DNA of 64,000 nucleotides from Clostridiales bacterium. GTDB taxonomy: Bacteria; Bacillota; Clostridia; DUPQ01. The notes under the pieces are model-generated. The model was not told the DNA's origin, searched no databases, and worked only from the letters and a program-made list of their open reading frames with translations. Shown here piece after piece: positions 8,333 through 17,108 of this stretch (position 1 is the first letter of the stretch; the number at the start of each line of letters is the position of its first letter). The stretch is from the NCBI GenBank assembly GCA_023145435.1, contig JAGLDS010000003.1, forward strand, positions 1-64,000, given 5' to 3'. The position numbers and the translations under genes were made by a program.

Positions 8333-9457
8333 CTAACTGCTACTTGAGCCGATTTTAACTCTTGGGTCAACTAATGCATAGGCAAAGTCTAAGAAGAAGA
8401 CTGTAAATGCCAGCATGTATGCATAAATAATAGTTGTTCCTACGATAACGGCGGTATCAGACATTCCAACTGCTTGAAAAATCAAACGTCCAATTCCTGG
8501 CCACAAGAAGACGGTTTCTGTAATAATCGCTCCTGTCCACATGGCAATAATCATTAGAGAAAAACTAGTAATAATCATTGGTAATGTGGGGCGTAAAATA
8601 TATCTGTTTCTAATTGTTTTATCTGAAAGGCCTTTTGCTTTAGCCATTTCAACATAATCTTCACTTGAATATATCATAAAAAATGTTCTCCAGTTATAAA
8701 CTCTAGCTGGAAAAGCACTAATAATTAGTGATGCTGCTGGAAGAATTAGATGAATTAATACATCAACAATATATTGACCTGTCGTTTCTGGTGGTGGCGA
8801 GCCAATCATTCCTCCAAAAGGTAAGATTTTAAATACAGCTGCAAAAATCATAATTAAAAATATACCATAAAACCATGAAGGCATGGCAGAAAGTGGAGAT
8901 GCTGTAATAAAAAACTTATCCCAGAATGAACCGTATTTTCTAGATAGAACTAATGCCAGTGCAATTGTTGCAAAGAACAGAACAAAGTTAGCTGTCCCCA
9001 TTAATAACAAGGTCGACGGAAGTCGTTCCAAAATAATTAACTTAACCGATCGCGAACCAGCATCACTGGTCATAAATTGCGCTTGCCCTAAATCTAATCT
9101 AATGGCATTATATAAGAATCGAAAGCTTCTGATCATAAAAGGTTGGTCTAAACCTAGACGTTTTTCTTCGTTAATAACTCGTGCTTCAAAATAAGTAGCC
9201 TTTGCAGTTGGTTCCATTAGTTGATAATTTGGATCTTCTCTAAGGGAAACAATTAGTTTTTCACGAATTTGACCTTTCATAATTTTGTCTACATAACCGC
9301 CCATATTAGCGATCATAATTGTCAAGTATACACCGATGATAACTGTAATAAATAAAGAAAGTAAACGCAAACTTGAGTATTTTGCTACTCTAGCAAATGC
9401 TGTATCTTTCGTTTTCTTTTTAACAATTTTCGTAGGTGTCTGTACTTTTTCACCCAT
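8333..9457 (-). CDS. oppB: Oligopeptide ABC permease (OppB-type)
   Basis: A 374-residue integral membrane subunit that pairs with the OppC-type permease to form the peptide channel. After an N-terminal helix (about 30-52) there is an extracytoplasmic segment, then five further helices. The family motif for ATPase contact, MAKAKGLSDKTIRNRYILRPTL, lies near residue 275. The N-terminus (about 28 residues, Lys-rich) is longer than in the Escherichia coli protein. The start at 9457 follows GAGAGGT. A stable hairpin separates this gene from the binding-protein gene upstream. Confidence 0.85.
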   Translation of the reverse strand: MGEKVQTPTKIVKKKTKDTAFARVAKYSSLRLLSLFITVIIGVYLTIMIANMGGYVDKIMKGQIREKLIVSLREDPNYQLMEPTAKATYFEARVINEEKRLGLDQPFMIRSFRFLYNAIRLDLGQAQFMTSDAGSRSVKLIILERLPSTLLLMGTANFVLFFATIALALVLSRKYGSFWDKFFITASPLSAMPSWFYGIFLIMIFAAVFKILPFGGMIGSPPPETTGQYIVDVLIHLILPAASLIISAFPARVYNWRTFFMIYSSEDYVEMAKAKGLSDKTIRNRYILRPTLPMIITSFSLMIIAMWTGAIITETVFLWPGIGRLIFQAVGMSDTAVIVGTTIIYAYMLAFTVFFLDFAYALVDPRVKIGSSSS

Positions 9458-9489
9458 TACTATTTACCTCTCATTACTATTTTAGATAA

Positions 9490-9521
9490 AAGGGGACAAG
9501 GCCGTTACAACCTTGCCCCTT
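9490..9521 (-). terminator. Intra-operon hairpin between binding protein and permease genes
   Basis: An 11-base-pair stem with one bulged base: AAGGGG-CAAGG pairs with CCTTG-CCCCTT (9490-9501 with 9511-9521 on the plus strand). On the minus strand it is followed by only about four T residues. In binding-protein operons such elements often stop part of the transcripts or protect the 5' mRNA, giving excess binding protein over permease; that role is inferred here. Confidence 0.6.
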
Positions 9522-9531
9522 ATTACGTTGT

Positions 9532-9551
9532 TTATGTTATGTTATGTTATG
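9532..9551. repeat. (TTATG)4 microsatellite
   Basis: Four tandem copies of the pentamer TTATG followed by a partial TTT, in the 3' untranslated region just after the binding-protein stop codon. It is outside coding sequence, so length changes would not shift a reading frame. Confidence 0.8.
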
Positions 9552-9564
9552 TTTAAAATTTTTA

Positions 9565-12051
9565 CTATTCAGTAACAAATTCTAGAATTTCAAATGATGG
9601 AACTGAAACTGGAATTGCAACAACAGCAATTTCAAGTTTACAAGCACCAGTACCTAATGCGGTAGTAGTGTCACCATCAAGTTCAACTTCATATTTTCCT
9701 TCTTTTACGAATACAGCGTCGCCAACTTCATAGACAGCACCAGTTGCATCGTACAATAAGTATTTAACAGTATCTAATTCTTCTGAAGCGTAAGCTGAAC
9801 CTTTAAATGTTACTAAAACATCAAATGTTGCAGATTTTCCACTCTTAATACTTGATTTGCCCTCGATTTCTACTACAGCCATTTTAGGAGCTGAGAAATC
9901 TGCCCATTTATCTGAAGGGTCAGCAAAGTTTGGATTGTTAATAAGAGTTAAAGTTTGTTCAACTGGTAATACTCTATCAAGAATATATGGACCAACACCA
10001 CTGTAGAAGTGACCATGGTCTGTGTAGAATTGTGCTAAATTAGTATAAGCAGTAGCAGCTTGTTCAGCTGTTAAATAGTTACCTAATGTTGCTTCATAAG
10101 GAATATAGCTTTCAGCCTGAGCTTGAGTATTATATTTTGCTAGGATTTCTAAGCTAGGACCAGCAATTAATGATAACCATTCAATTTCCATTTCAGTTGA
10201 TTTGTTAGCTGTATAAGCAGTTTCTCCTGCTTCTTCTGCTAAGTTAGCAATTGCAATTTGATACCAAGAAGCTTGTCCATAATCATAATCAGGCCAGAAT
10301 GATGCAATATTAATTTCAGCATCCATATAATAAGTATCTGAATAATATTCAATTACTAATGGGCTTTCGCTTACGATTTTCATTCCTTTAAATGTTGATT
10401 TAAAAGAATCTAAATTAGCTGATAAGGAAGAATCATAGATAGCTGAACCTTCTGTAGAAGGATCAAAGATCATAATCATACCCATAACAAAGTCAGCTAC
10501 TGATAATGGTGTACCATCATGCCATGTAACATCATCAAATAATGTGGCAGGATAAGTAACTTTAGATTTACGTCTTGCAGTTATTCCTTCTGGATGTGCA
10601 TCACCAACAGTAATAAATGTTTGTGAATTTACGTCCCAGTCAAACCATGCGTCTGATGGAACTTGAATTTCATCTTGGAAACTAAGAGCAACCCAGTCAT
10701 AAGTTTTCCCTACTGGAAGACCAGTTTCAATTGTAATTTCAGCTGATTCAATTCTTTGTTTCATTGGAAGACCAGTAAATGGATTTCCTAATGTTGCATA
10801 GTCTTGAGTAAAGTTTTGCCATTGATGGTCAAATGTCCAGTTAGATCCGCCAAGTGGATTTGGTGGGTCAACGAATAATCCTGATGAACCCCAAGTTAAG
10901 TTTCCACCTTCAAGGTCTTTGAATCTAATTGTATAAGGTGTCATTGCACTAATGTCAACACCAGATGCTAAGTCATAAGATGTAATAACATCATTATCCC
11001 AGAAACTGTAACTAGCACCATCAATTAACCAAATACGATATGAGTATTTAATTGTATTAAATATTGCTTCTCTAAATAAATCAGCACGTTCTTCTAATGT
11101 TGTGAATGTATTATTAGCTAATGCTTCACATACTTCATAAAGTTCGTCGTCTAGATCATAAGCCTGCCATAATGGTGTGAATGCCATTCCTGAAGCGTTT
11201 GAATAGTAGAATTGGAAATTGCCTCCAACATCTCTAGCCATACCAGTTACACTCCATGCACCAGTATATAGATGCCAGCCACCATCATTTGGGTCGCCTG
11301 CAATCCAGAAAGGTGAGCATTCAGGAGATGATTTATACTGACGATCAACTGTGAAACCAATTGCTTCTAATTGATCAGAAATATAATCACCAATTGGAAT
11401 ACGAGTTCCGTCTGAGTCATTTCTAATTAAGAAAATTAACTCAACAACTTCGCCATTATAATTCCATTTGCCGTCAACTTTTGTTGCGCCTAATGTTTCC
11501 ATTTCAGCAGTAATAATTGTTTCAGCTTTTGCCATATCATAGGCATAAGTTGATTCAATTTCTCTAGCCATTTCTACAAATTTTGCATAGTCAGGTAGAC
11601 CTGCTGTAATTGGTAGATATTTAGGAATTGAACCTCCGCCATAAACTTCTTGATTAATATAATCTCTGTCAATCAAATAGTTCATTGCTTCTCTGATTTC
11701 CATTACTGAGAATGGGTTTAATTTACCTGTAGCGTCAAATGTAGGACCAGCTGGGTTAAATGTCAATTCATAAAATAAACCAAATTGAGTTGATTTATCA
11801 AGTCCTGCGTTATTGATTGCTAATAGGTCTTCTTTGCTTGCTAAACTGTCTGCATAAATATCAATTTCTCCTGCTTGGATTTGAGTTACTGCAGAATCAC
11901 CAGTAATAACTTTCATTGTTATTTGGTCTAGCCAGCCACCGTTTCGGTCTGTTGTTGATCCAGCAGTAGTGTCATCTTTTTTACCACACGCTGCAAAAAC
12001 CAATGTAAAGACCAAAATAAAGCTAATTATAACTATTAACTTTTTCTTCAT
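9565..12051 (-). CDS. oppA: Extracellular peptide-binding lipoprotein of the ABC transporter (family 5)
   Basis: An 828-residue secreted lipoprotein, the substrate receptor of the downstream permease and ATPase genes. The N-terminus has a lysine-rich start, a hydrophobic stretch and the lipobox VFAAC with the lipidated cysteine at C22, followed by a charged linker. The body fits the SBP_bac_5 class (MEIREAMNYLIDRDYIN; YPATLFDDVTWHDGTPLSVADF), but is about 250 residues longer than typical OppA, with a beta-rich C-terminal part after residue 730. The ATG at 12051 is preferred to an earlier start because AAGGAGGAATATT precedes it. It has its own promoter and is first in the operon. The ligand is presumed to be peptides but is not proven. 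Confidence 0.85.
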   Translation of the reverse strand: MKKKLIVIISFILVFTLVFAACGKKDDTTAGSTTDRNGGWLDQITMKVITGDSAVTQIQAGEIDIYADSLASKEDLLAINNAGLDKSTQFGLFYELTFNPAGPTFDATGKLNPFSVMEIREAMNYLIDRDYINQEVYGGGSIPKYLPITAGLPDYAKFVEMAREIESTYAYDMAKAETIITAEMETLGATKVDGKWNYNGEVVELIFLIRNDSDGTRIPIGDYISDQLEAIGFTVDRQYKSSPECSPFWIAGDPNDGGWHLYTGAWSVTGMARDVGGNFQFYYSNASGMAFTPLWQAYDLDDELYEVCEALANNTFTTLEERADLFREAIFNTIKYSYRIWLIDGASYSFWDNDVITSYDLASGVDISAMTPYTIRFKDLEGGNLTWGSSGLFVDPPNPLGGSNWTFDHQWQNFTQDYATLGNPFTGLPMKQRIESAEITIETGLPVGKTYDWVALSFQDEIQVPSDAWFDWDVNSQTFITVGDAHPEGITARRKSKVTYPATLFDDVTWHDGTPLSVADFVMGMIMIFDPSTEGSAIYDSSLSANLDSFKSTFKGMKIVSESPLVIEYYSDTYYMDAEINIASFWPDYDYGQASWYQIAIANLAEEAGETAYTANKSTEMEIEWLSLIAGPSLEILAKYNTQAQAESYIPYEATLGNYLTAEQAATAYTNLAQFYTDHGHFYSGVGPYILDRVLPVEQTLTLINNPNFADPSDKWADFSAPKMAVVEIEGKSSIKSGKSATFDVLVTFKGSAYASEELDTVKYLLYDATGAVYEVGDAVFVKEGKYEVELDGDTTTALGTGACKLEIAVVAIPVSVPSFEILEFVTE

Positions 12052-12090
12052 AATATTCCTCCTTCTGAACATAACATTATATTACAAATA

Positions 12091-12120
12091 ATTATACCAT
12101 ATATGCTGATTTTTATACAA
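12091..12120 (-). promoter_or_regulatory. Promoter of the oligopeptide ABC operon
   Basis: On the minus strand TTGTAT (12115-12120) and a perfect TATAAT (12091-12096) are separated by 18 bases, about 40 bases before the binding-protein start codon. Confidence 0.65.
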
Positions 12121-12167
12121 ATATTTTGTAACGGCTAAAAAGCTACACAATACAAGATATGAGGATG

Positions 12168-12196
12168 TTGAAAAGAAGCAATTATGAATGTAAAAT
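12168..12196 (+). promoter_or_regulatory. Promoter of the M32 carboxypeptidase gene
   Basis: TTGAAA (12168-12173) and TAAAAT (12191-12196) with an ideal 17-base spacer, 32 bases ahead of the start codon. Confidence 0.7.
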
Positions 12197-12228
12197 AGTA
12201 GTAGAAATAAACCAAAAAGGAGTAAATA

Positions 12229-13722
12229 ATGAAAACTCAAGAAATGCTACAAAAACTAAAGGAACTAGAACAAATACAGTATGCTTACCAATATGCCATG
12301 GGAGTTACTAGTTTTGATGGAAATACTGTTGCACCAAAAAACAGTTATAAAGCCAGAGGGCAAGCCATGTCGGTCTTGTCAGGTGAAACCTATAAAAAAT
12401 TCATCAATAACGAAGTTAAAGAATTGCTTTATGGGTTACAAGAGAAGAAAAAAGAACTTGATTTTGTTAGTAATCGAAAAGTAGAAAAGTATATTGAAGA
12501 ATATGAAAAAATTTCAAAAATTCCTATAAAAGAATTTATGGAGTTTACAAAACTAAGAAATGAATCAAACCATTCATGGGAGCAAGCAAAAACAAATGAT
12601 GATTTTGATAGTTTTGCACCCTATTTAACAAAAATAATTGAATTTAACAAACGATTTGCAAATTATCGTAAACCAGAAAAAAAAGCGTACGATGTATTGT
12701 TGGATGATTTTGAAAAAGGTATGGAGATGGATGATATTGATAAGTTTTTTGAACAGTTAAAAAAAGATGTTGTCCCTAGCATCAAGGAAGTTGTTTCAAA
12801 AAGTGCTAAAATAAGAGATGATTTTTTAAATAGAAAATTTCCAATCGACAAACAAAAAGAACTAAGCTATATTTTAACAGATCTTCTTAACATGAATAGA
12901 GATGATTATACAATTGGTGAAAGCGAACATCCGTTTACTATGGGCCTTAACAATAATGATGTTCGTTTTACCACACATTATTATGGAAATCAGATTGCTT
13001 CTTCTTTTTATAGTACAATGCATGAAGCTGGTCATGCAATTTATGGATTAAATAGTGATGAAAAATTAAACACTACAGTATTAGCTGGAGGAGCTTCGAA
13101 TGGAATTCACGAATCTCAATCTAGATTTTATGAAAATTTAATTGGACGTTCAAAAGAATTTATTCAATATGTTTTTCCAACAATGAAAAAATTATTTCCT
13201 GAACAACTAGGAGATGTTACCGCTTTAGAGTTTTATTTAGCTGTTAACAAACCTAAAACATCACTAATTAGGATTGAGGCTGACGAGTTAACATATTCAT
13301 TGCATATTATGGTTCGTTATGAAATTGAGCGAATGATGTTTGAAGGAGATGTGAACGTTAAAGACTTACCTGCTATTTGGAATAAAAAATATGAAGAATA
13401 CTTAGGGATTATACCTCCGAATAATACACAAGGGATTCTACAAGATGTTCATTGGGGATTTGGAATGATGGGATACTTCCCTTCTTATGCACTAGGTAGT
13501 GCATATGCTTCGCAATTCTTGGCTAAAATGAAAGAAACAATAAAATTTGATAGTGAAGTAGCTAAAGGTGATTTCACAAAAATTAATTTATGGTTAAAAG
13601 AAAACATACAGACACATGGAGCTATTTACACACCAAAGCAGTTAATCATGAAAACTTGCGGTGAAGAGTTTAATCCTGCTTATTATGCAGACTACTTAAA
13701 TGATAAATTTAAAGCATTATGA
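12229..13722 (+). CDS. M32-family metallocarboxypeptidase
   Basis: A 497-residue cytoplasmic zinc carboxypeptidase of the Taq/Pfu type, normal for this family. The zinc-binding HEAGH motif is at residues 265-269 and the second family motif HESQSR starts at H294, with its glutamate as the third metal ligand. The family removes C-terminal residues from peptides. Its position next to, and divergent from, the peptide importer suggests it degrades imported peptides. The start follows AAAAAGGAG. Its stop overlaps the next gene start by the ATGA arrangement, so the two are translationally coupled. Confidence 0.92.
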   Translation: MKTQEMLQKLKELEQIQYAYQYAMGVTSFDGNTVAPKNSYKARGQAMSVLSGETYKKFINNEVKELLYGLQEKKKELDFVSNRKVEKYIEEYEKISKIPIKEFMEFTKLRNESNHSWEQAKTNDDFDSFAPYLTKIIEFNKRFANYRKPEKKAYDVLLDDFEKGMEMDDIDKFFEQLKKDVVPSIKEVVSKSAKIRDDFLNRKFPIDKQKELSYILTDLLNMNRDDYTIGESEHPFTMGLNNNDVRFTTHYYGNQIASSFYSTMHEAGHAIYGLNSDEKLNTTVLAGGASNGIHESQSRFYENLIGRSKEFIQYVFPTMKKLFPEQLGDVTALEFYLAVNKPKTSLIRIEADELTYSLHIMVRYEIERMMFEGDVNVKDLPAIWNKKYEEYLGIIPPNNTQGILQDVHWGFGMMGYFPSYALGSAYASQFLAKMKETIKFDSEVAKGDFTKINLWLKENIQTHGAIYTPKQLIMKTCGEEFNPAYYADYLNDKFKAL

Positions 13723-14087
13723 AAATAAGAATTTCTCATGAAAAATATGCTGTTGTAAAATTACACAGTATCCCTAATATCAGGGATACTGGTAGTTTTA
13801 TATCACTTTCGGTTAGCGAAAAAGAAATATCGCTAGTTTGCCCAGACAATCAAATTCCTACAAAATATATTCTATTAGAACGAAACTGGAGGTTACTCAA
13901 AGTTAATCAAATTTTAGATTTTGAAATGACAGGTGTTATTTTTAAAATCTCTTCCCTACTAGCGAATGAACAAATTAGTATTTTTGTAATATCGACATAC
14001 GATACTGATTATTTTTTAGTAAAAGAAAAAAACTTACAAAAAACTATTAAAATTTTATCTTTTAATAATTATATGTTTAGCGAATAA
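13719..14087 (+). CDS. ACT-domain protein (CASTOR-like ACT)
   Basis: A 122-residue protein composed of a tandem ACT-type fold. Residues 4-40 and the segment FISLSVSEKEISLVCPD resemble the ACT_7/CASTOR group of small bacterial ACT proteins, which are thought to bind amino acids. There is no catalytic domain. It overlaps the M32 carboxypeptidase gene by four bases (ATGA), so its translation depends on that gene. A role sensing an amino acid released by the peptidase is attractive but is inference. The family assignment rests on pattern recognition alone. Confidence 0.6.
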   Translation: MKIRISHEKYAVVKLHSIPNIRDTGSFISLSVSEKEISLVCPDNQIPTKYILLERNWRLLKVNQILDFEMTGVIFKISSLLANEQISIFVISTYDTDYFLVKEKNLQKTIKILSFNNYMFSE

Positions 14088-14090
14088 GCA

Positions 14091-14118
14091 TTGTGTTATA
14101 TTTTGTTTGTGTTACAAT
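14091..14118 (+). promoter_or_regulatory. Promoter of the ROK-led gene cluster
   Basis: TTGTGT (14091-14096) and TACAAT (14113-14118) with a 16-base spacer, 32 bases before the ROK regulator start. This is the only convincing promoter-like sequence found at the head of the cluster. Confidence 0.55.
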
Positions 14119-14149
14119 TTAATTAATAAAGTCACTGGAGCAATTAATT

Positions 14150-15307
14150 ATGTTTAATAAACAAGAAGATAGAATTTCTTCACAACAGACAATTAAACAA
14201 GCTAACAGTAAACTTGTGTTTAAGCTAATAGATCAACATGACGGGATTTCCAGAGCGCAGATTGCTAATATAACAAAACTAAGTCCTACAACTATTTCAT
14301 CATTAACTGAAGAACTTTTAACAAAAGAATTAGTACATGAAATAGGAACTAAGATTGTAAGAAGCAGTGGTCGGCGGCCTATATTATTAGATGTTAATGA
14401 AAAGGGAGCTTGTTTTATATGTATGGATTTACAACAAAGAGGATATTATTTAGGAATATATAATTTGAAATGCCAATTAATAAGTGGTCAATTATATAAT
14501 TTAGATAATTATGATGAATTGGGAAAATCCCTAGTAGCAACTAGTAAACAATTATTAAAAAAAGAAAAAATATCAAAAGATAAATTATTGGGAATTGCTA
14601 TTGGAGCACCTGGAATAATTGATGAATCACATAAACGAGTACTTTCTTCAACAATTATTCCTATAACAGAAAACAATTTATTTTATGAGCAATTAATAAA
14701 AAACTTTCCGTTATGCCAAATAGAATTGGTAAATGAATCATCTTTAGCAGCTTATGCAGAAATTGTTTTTGTTAATGAAATAAGGCATCTTAGAAATTTA
14801 CTATATATTGATATTCATACTGGGATTGGAGCTGGCATTATTATTGATGGGAATATTTATAGAGGACCACATAATTTAGCTGGAGAATTTGGTCATATTT
14901 CAATTGATATAAGAGGACCACTTTGTAAATGTGGAGCAAAAGGTTGTTTAGAAATGTTATCTAGTATTCCTGCAATTAATAAAAAATTGCCAAAATATAC
15001 ATTACAAGAAATACAAAGCAGATATGATGAATTATATATGGATGTTACTGTAGTAGTTAATAAGAGCGCTAAATATTTAGCTTATGGAATTAACAATGCA
15101 GTAAACTTATTAAACCCAGAAGCGGTTATTATTGGAGGACAAATTACAATTTTTGGACAAAAATATTTATCAGAGGTTATTAAAGTGTTTAAAGAGATAT
15201 CCTTAGGGCAAAATAAGGACTTACCAATTTTACTATCACAGGTAGAAGGAAACGCAGTTACACTTGGTGGCGCTAGATACCTACTTGACAGAATTCTAAT
15301 TAGATGA
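14150..15307 (+). CDS. ROK-family transcriptional regulator (NagC/XylR type)
   Basis: A 385-residue repressor-type protein. Residues 15-75 form a winged helix (GISRAQIANITKLSPTTISSLTEEL) and the rest is the ROK sugar-kinase-like fold, with the structural zinc motif C259-x-C261-GAKG-C266-LE. ROK regulators bind a sugar or sugar phosphate and usually repress the genes beside them. It heads a run of fourteen same-strand genes that include NagA- and NagB-like enzymes, which fits an amino-sugar effector. The start ATG follows CTGGAG at a normal distance. The stop TGA overlaps the GAGGTGG ribosome site of the next gene. Confidence 0.85.
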   Translation: MFNKQEDRISSQQTIKQANSKLVFKLIDQHDGISRAQIANITKLSPTTISSLTEELLTKELVHEIGTKIVRSSGRRPILLDVNEKGACFICMDLQQRGYYLGIYNLKCQLISGQLYNLDNYDELGKSLVATSKQLLKKEKISKDKLLGIAIGAPGIIDESHKRVLSSTIIPITENNLFYEQLIKNFPLCQIELVNESSLAAYAEIVFVNEIRHLRNLLYIDIHTGIGAGIIIDGNIYRGPHNLAGEFGHISIDIRGPLCKCGAKGCLEMLSSIPAINKKLPKYTLQEIQSRYDELYMDVTVVVNKSAKYLAYGINNAVNLLNPEAVIIGGQITIFGQKYLSEVIKVFKEISLGQNKDLPILLSQVEGNAVTLGGARYLLDRILIR

Positions 15308-15316
15308 GGTGGAAAA

Positions 15317-16636
15317 ATGAAAGCAATTTTAGGAAATGTGAAAATTACACCAGCTATTGGGACACCAATGGGAGGAAATGTAAGAAAAGATAATAAGGTG
15401 CGTGGAGTACATGATGATTTATATTGTAATATTATAATATTATATGATGGTAATAAAAAAATCTGTTTGATGGGTTATGATGTGGTTGGTTTAAAATACA
15501 AAACATGTACATCAATGAAAAAAGTAATATCTACAAACACAGATATTCGCTTTGAAAACATTATAATGTTTGCTACTCATACACACTCAGGTCCTGATAC
15601 TTGTATGAGGATGTATCAGGGTATAGAAGAAACGATTGATACCTATTTAGATAAGATTGAAAAGAGGATTTTACAAGAAATAATCAAACTAAACCAACAA
15701 GTTTATCAAGAAGTTACATTAACAACAGGAAAGACACTAATTCACGATTTAAGTTTTAATAGACGACTGATTAGGAAAAACGGTGATGTTGTAATGAACT
15801 TTGAGCAGTTTAGTATTGATGATATTGTAGGAACTACCGGGCCTATTGATCCAGAGTTACTTACTTTAGGAATGTGGAATGAAAGTAAAAAATTAATAGG
15901 TATATTAGTTAATTTTACTTTGCATCCGGCTATATTAGTGGGATTAGATTGGTTAATATCTAGAGATTATATTGATAATTTTGATAGACAATTAAAAAAA
16001 CATTATGGAGACCATTTGGTTGTCTTATTTGCCAATGGAGCAGAAGGAAATATTAATCATTTAAATTATGAAAAAAAAGATCAATGGCGTGACTTTAGGG
16101 AAACAGATAGAATTGGGAAAAAATTAGCAGAGTATACTAAAAATAATATTGAAAAAGCAGTTGAAGTTACAGGAGATATAAAATTTGTTTCAAAAATTGC
16201 AAAACTTCCTTTACGCCCTATTAAAAAAGAAGAGATAGAATGGGCAAATATGGTAATGATTAGAGATAAAGATAAAGAAGAAGATATGTTTGATGGTATT
16301 CCTGATAAAACCTATGCAAAAATGGTTTTAGCTATGGATAAGAGAACCGAAACAACATATGAAACAGTGATACAAGGAATGTTTATGGACAATTTTGCTT
16401 TTGTTACTTTTCCAGGAGAGGTTTATGTAGAATTTGGATTAGCTGTTAAAAAAGCAACGACTCAAGAAAACACAATGATTATTGGGATAGCTAATTCTCA
16501 ATCTGGTTACATTCCAAAAGAAGAAGCTTTTTCACAAGGTGGATATGAAGTGCGAACCGCTTGGTCATCACAATTAATTTATAAAGCAGGGGATTTTTTA
16601 GTAGATTATATTAAAAAAGAAATTATTGGAGAATAA
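15317..16636 (+). CDS. Neutral/alkaline ceramidase-like hydrolase
   Basis: A 439-residue protein resembling the N-terminal catalytic domain of the neutral ceramidase family: GNVKITPAIGTPMGG at the start, the zinc-site motif THTHSGPDT near residue 96, and NFTLHPAIL with another candidate metal histidine near 200. No signal peptide is seen, and it lacks the C-terminal domain of true ceramidases (which exceed 600 residues), so it is probably a cytoplasmic amidase. In the family the zinc ion activates water to cleave an N-acyl bond. In this amino-sugar-like cluster an N-acylated amine is a more likely substrate than ceramide, but that is inference. Confidence 0.7.
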   Translation: MKAILGNVKITPAIGTPMGGNVRKDNKVRGVHDDLYCNIIILYDGNKKICLMGYDVVGLKYKTCTSMKKVISTNTDIRFENIIMFATHTHSGPDTCMRMYQGIEETIDTYLDKIEKRILQEIIKLNQQVYQEVTLTTGKTLIHDLSFNRRLIRKNGDVVMNFEQFSIDDIVGTTGPIDPELLTLGMWNESKKLIGILVNFTLHPAILVGLDWLISRDYIDNFDRQLKKHYGDHLVVLFANGAEGNINHLNYEKKDQWRDFRETDRIGKKLAEYTKNNIEKAVEVTGDIKFVSKIAKLPLRPIKKEEIEWANMVMIRDKDKEEDMFDGIPDKTYAKMVLAMDKRTETTYETVIQGMFMDNFAFVTFPGEVYVEFGLAVKKATTQENTMIIGIANSQSGYIPKEEAFSQGGYEVRTAWSSQLIYKAGDFLVDYIKKEIIGE

Positions 16637-16637
16637 A

Positions 16638-17108
16638 ATGGCAAAACAAATTCTAGATGTCAGGGCTACTGACAATGAATATTTTCATCAAGATTTTCAT
16701 TTATCAATGAATATGTTACTTGACTATATTTTAGAAAAATATGGGAATGAAGGAGTTATAGAGTATTTAAAGGATTTTACAAAAGCATATCATAAACCGC
16801 TAAGAGCTCAATTAAAAAATGGTAACCTTCAACCTCTTATGATATATATAAAGGAATTATATAAAAAAGAAAAATGGGAAGTAAAGATAACTAAGACAAC
16901 TGATAAATTACAATTTTCAATAAATAGTTGTCCTGGGATGACTTATATATTAAGTAAAAAAATGACTCCTTCTGCAGCTTATATTGAAACTTATAGAACT
17001 GTTTATCAAAGCATATGTGAGGGAACACCTTTTTTATATGAATTAATAAAATTTGATAAAGAAACTGGAAAAAGTATTCATTTATTTACTAGGAGGGATA
17101 TAAAATGA
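16638..17108 (+). CDS. ATC-hydrolase-like small protein, first of a tandem pair
   Basis: A 156-residue soluble protein. Its C-terminal half (FSINSCPGMTYIL, then a Tyr-rich helix with IETYRTVYQSIC) lines up by eye with the following gene product (VMHHCPSKGMLN, then YCEHCDLLYRRVI), so the two are probably distant paralogues. The pattern recalls the L-2-amino-thiazoline-4-carboxylate hydrolase family, but the terminal cysteine seen in the second protein is absent here. Hence it may be a non-catalytic partner. The ATG at 16638 follows TTGGAGAATAA; an upstream TTG in frame would overlap the previous gene. It overlaps the next gene by ATGA. Confidence 0.5.
   Translation: MAKQILDVRATDNEYFHQDFHLSMNMLLDYILEKYGNEGVIEYLKDFTKAYHKPLRAQLKNGNLQPLMIYIKELYKKEKWEVKITKTTDKLQFSINSCPGMTYILSKKMTPSAAYIETYRTVYQSICEGTPFLYELIKFDKETGKSIHLFTRRDIK

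Noticed and set aside
15305-15307. Mollicute code in which TGA means Trp
   Set aside because: TGA clearly ends several genes here, such as the ROK regulator and the genes with ATGA overlaps, while conserved Trp positions use TGG.
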